NCBI RefSeq assembly: GCF_040183065.1
Contig: NC_091127.1
Location: 108,503,834 to 108,567,833, forward strand
From: Periplaneta americana
Lineage: Eukaryota; Arthropoda; Insecta; Blattodea; Blattidae
Direction: 5' to 3'
DNA: 64,000 nt
Under the pieces are notes generated by a model. That model was given only the letters and a program-made list of their open reading frames with translations, did no database searches and was not told the DNA's origin. A program made the translations under genes and the position numbers. Shown here in pieces: positions 61,085-64,000 of the stretch (its first letter is position 1; every line of letters starts with the position of its first letter).

Positions 61085-61980
61085 CTTATTGTGAAAAAGA
61101 TGACATTGACACCGCTCGAGAATCATATGAACTTGGTACGTAAGTACGAAATGTCAGGTTTATTGTATCGAGGCATTTCTGATACTTACACTGTATGTCT
61201 GAGGGTGGTCCATGTCTTGTTTACCTCTGAACACTCCAGTCATACTTAACCTAGAACATGAGGGCCCCTGGCCATGAGGTCTAGTAATAACACATTAAAA
61301 CATTACTGAACGCAATACAATGTATTTAATTTGGGCAAGAAATTTCTCCAATGACACATAAAATTTAACATTTGTAAATTATTACAGGCATCAGATGAAG
61401 ATACTGCACTACATGTAACAGAGCGAGACAGAAATGGTGTTTGGACAGGTGACTATTCCCATTACCTTTTTTTCACTGCATCATAATCACCAACTCTACA
61501 TTCAATCAACAATAGTGTTTATACATCTTGATTACACAACTTTTAACACTATATCACTTAGGAATACAATATATGTTGATTTCAGAACACACACACTATT
61601 TGACTCCACACTACACAACACAAATGCACCCCCACCAAGGGTGAAGACACCGGAAGATGCAAGGACCTCACAGTGCTGAAGATGGCTCCCAAGCCGAAAC
61701 TAGTTAACTAGGTACCGGTATTTATAAACTTAGTTCAAATTAACACGTGAAAGTTATCAACATATAAGTTTATTCCTAAATAGTGTTTAGCTGTCACATG
61801 AGACATGTTATGACAAAAGCAGGTGGAGAATTATATACCTGCTGGGAAAATACCTTTTATTGCCTATTGGAAAAAAAGAATGGATGGGAAATGCACAATC
61901 ATTTTAAGAGAAGTATTTCTTTCAATCTAACCATCACTTCTGTCTGGTCCTATTATATCTACATCTACATAGGCCTATTT
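61085..61980. other. Intergenic DNA, no gene recognised
   Basis: 61670-61700 carries CTGAAGATGGCTCCCAAGCC followed by GAAAC, a motif seen at ends of some retroelements. Otherwise nothing recognised. Confidence 0.4.
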
Positions 61981-61984
61981 GATT

Positions 61985-62800
61985 TAAGAATCATACCTTC
62001 ATATACATTTTTGGACATGATACTGCCATTGTGTATAAAGAGTAATCATCCTTCATTATCATACTTACTATTCAAGTACCGGTATATATCACATGAAAGA
62101 CTTTTAATACAAGATCCTAACCTAAAACAAAATAACGCATGAAGATACTTGAATGTTCCAACGTCATTAATATGATTATCAGAAATTCTCATTGTCAGTA
62201 TTAATTATTCCCTTCACAGTACTCTCACTCATCTCTATTACACAGAACGTTTCGGTAGGGTATGAGCTGATAAAATGCTTGCATAATAAGTGCCACATGG
62301 CATAGACATACCGGTACCGTACCTTCATATACATACCATCACATCTTCATACACATCTTTGGACATGATACTGCCCTTACATATAAAGAGTGACCATCCT
62401 TCATTATCGTACTTACTATTCAACTATCACATCAAAAACTTTTAATACAAGATCCTAACCTAAAAAAAAACAACACAAAAAGATACTTGAATGTTCCAAA
62501 ATCATTAATATGATTATCAGAAATTCTCATTGTCAGTATTAATTATTCACTTCACAGTACTCTCACTCATCTCTATTACACAGAACGTTTCGGGAGGGTA
62601 TGAGCTGATAAAATGCTTGCATAATAAGTGCCACATGGCATAGACATACTGGTACCATACCTTCATATACCATCACATCTTCATACACATCTTTGGACAT
62701 GATACTGCCCTTACACATAAAGAGTGACCATCCTTCATTATCGTACTTACTATTCAACTATCACATCAAAAACTTTTAATACAAGATCCTAACCTAAAAA

Positions 62801-62832
<32 letters not shown>

Positions 62833-63470
62833 ACACAAAAAGATACTTGAATGTTCCAACATCATTAATATGATTATCAGAAATTCTCATTGTCAGTATT
62901 AATTATTCACTTCACAGTGCTCTCATTCATCTCTATTACACAGAACGTTTCGGTAGGGTATGAGCTGATAAAATGCTTGCAAAAACAAGTGGCACATGGC
63001 ATAGACATACCGGTACCGTACCTTCATATACCATCACATCTTCATATACATTTTTGGACTTGATATTGCCCTTACATATACAGAGTGACCATCCTTCATT
63101 ATCGTACTTACTATTCAATTATCACATGAAAAACTTTTAATACAAGATCCTAACCTAAAACAAAATAACTTTTTTTAGTAGGTTATTTTACGACGCTTTA
63201 TCAACAGCTTAGGTTATTTAGCGTCTGAATGAAATGAAGGTGATAATGCCGGTGAAATGAGTCCGGGGTCCAGCACCGAAAGTTACCCAGCAACAAAATA
63301 ACACACAAAGATATTTGAATGTTGCATCATTAATATGATTATCACAAATTCTCAATATTAATTATTCACTTCACAGTACTGTCATACATCTCTATTATAC
63401 AGAACGTTTGGGTAGGGTATGGGCTGATAAAGTGCATGCACAACAAGTGGCACATGGCATAGACAGTGGC
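61985..63470. repeat. Tandem array, about four units of 340-360 bp
   Basis: ACAGAACGTTTCGG-like blocks start near 62243, 62580, 62940 and 63401, and ACAAGATCCTAACCTAAAA recurs near 62106, 62447, 62781 and 63142. Unit 3 contains an A-run (62799-62831). Unit 4 is interrupted by a SINE. No coding capacity is evident. Confidence 0.9.
63170..63291 (-). repeat. SINE family C, head-truncated
   Basis: Only the tail half is present, flanked by AACAAAATAAC (63159-63169 and 63292-63302). The tRNA-like head is missing, as expected from incomplete reverse transcription. Confidence 0.85.
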
Positions 63471-63664
63471 AATTTCTGTCTGTAACCTTCTGCATAGTTC
63501 CTGCAGTGCAAGGCAGAGAGAACGGCAATTTCAATGTGTACCCTCCCACGTAGTTCAACACAAATAGTAGCATGCACACAATTACATTTTTACTTCACAA
63601 TGAGTAGTAACCTGTATTATAGAATTTATTGAAATTGTTGTCTTTCTGCATTCACACATTCCTG

Positions 63665-64000
63665 ACAGCTTTTGATGAAATTAGAATTAACTAGCAAAAG
63701 TTCTCCTTCTCTAATTCTTATAATTTCTGTTCTTATGTTGTCTTTAAGTTCGTCTATAGTGTAAGGATTATTCATGTAGACTATTTTTAGGGTTTCTCAC
63801 AAATAATAGTCACATATGGTTAAAGTTGTGGAATGTGTGGGTCATAATCCTCTAGAAATTATCCTGTAATGAAACACTCCCTTACTAGTCCCAAAGAATC
63901 ATTGGCAGTCTGAGCTGTGACAGTTTTGTTGAAAATATGCATTTTGTTTCTCATTATCTGACAACAATTGAAAAAATGGCGTATGTGTGTGATATACCTC
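63665..64000 (-). pseudogene. Mariner-like transposase fragment running off the window
   Basis: The - strand reads LLSDNEKQNAYFQQ, then RIISRGL, THSTTLTICDYYL, ETLKIVYMNNPYTIDELKDN, IRTEIIRIREGEL, the C-terminal third of a mariner-like transposase with stops. It continues past 64000. Confidence 0.65.

Noticed and set aside
61668..61700. Hammerhead ribozyme core (CTGAAGA, hairpin, GAAAC)
   Set aside because: The GGC/GCC stem leaves an unpaired base at the junction next to the core, and I could not find convincing stems I and III. The motif is more likely a retroelement end.

Overview
This is eukaryotic, AT-rich DNA from an arthropod, most likely a hemimetabolous insect with a large repeat-filled genome. 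The LINE, tRNA-SINE and hAT families look like those of cockroaches and termites (Blattodea), but that assignment is inference from repeat style and not proof.

The window is dominated by one host gene on the + strand: a cyclooxygenase (prostaglandin G/H synthase, PTGS/COX family). I can place ten coding exons between 6996 and 55940. All have GT/AG boundaries, compatible phases and no stop codons, and AATAAA lies 41 bases after the stop. The exons encode, in order, signal peptide, EGF module, membrane-binding helices and the haem peroxidase/cyclooxygenase domain, 631 residues in all. The short exon carrying the ATG was not found; it must lie upstream of 6996. The haem ligand, the distal Gln/His pair and the catalytic Tyr are kept. 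Several residues that define the fatty-acid channel of vertebrate COX are replaced: positions equivalent to Arg120, Val349, Trp387, Glu524 and Ser530.

All other recognisable coding sequence is transposon-derived. 1-6995 is upstream DNA or a first intron, with a LINE fragment and SINEs. The COX introns (7083-55599) hold at least eight hAT-type elements with recognisable 8-bp target-site duplications, one of them nested four deep. They also hold Tc1/mariner remnants, a FLYWCH/MULE remnant, LINEs, a Helitron helicase fragment and several tRNA-derived SINEs. One hAT transposase frame (14798-16282, - strand) is complete. 55987-64000 is intergenic: LINE copies (one split by a solo LTR), hAT debris, a Tc1 MITE, a tandem array of about 350-bp units, and a mariner-like fragment running off the end.

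I saw no bacterial-type operons, CRISPR arrays, rRNA or convincing functional tRNA genes. The tRNA-like stretches are SINE heads.
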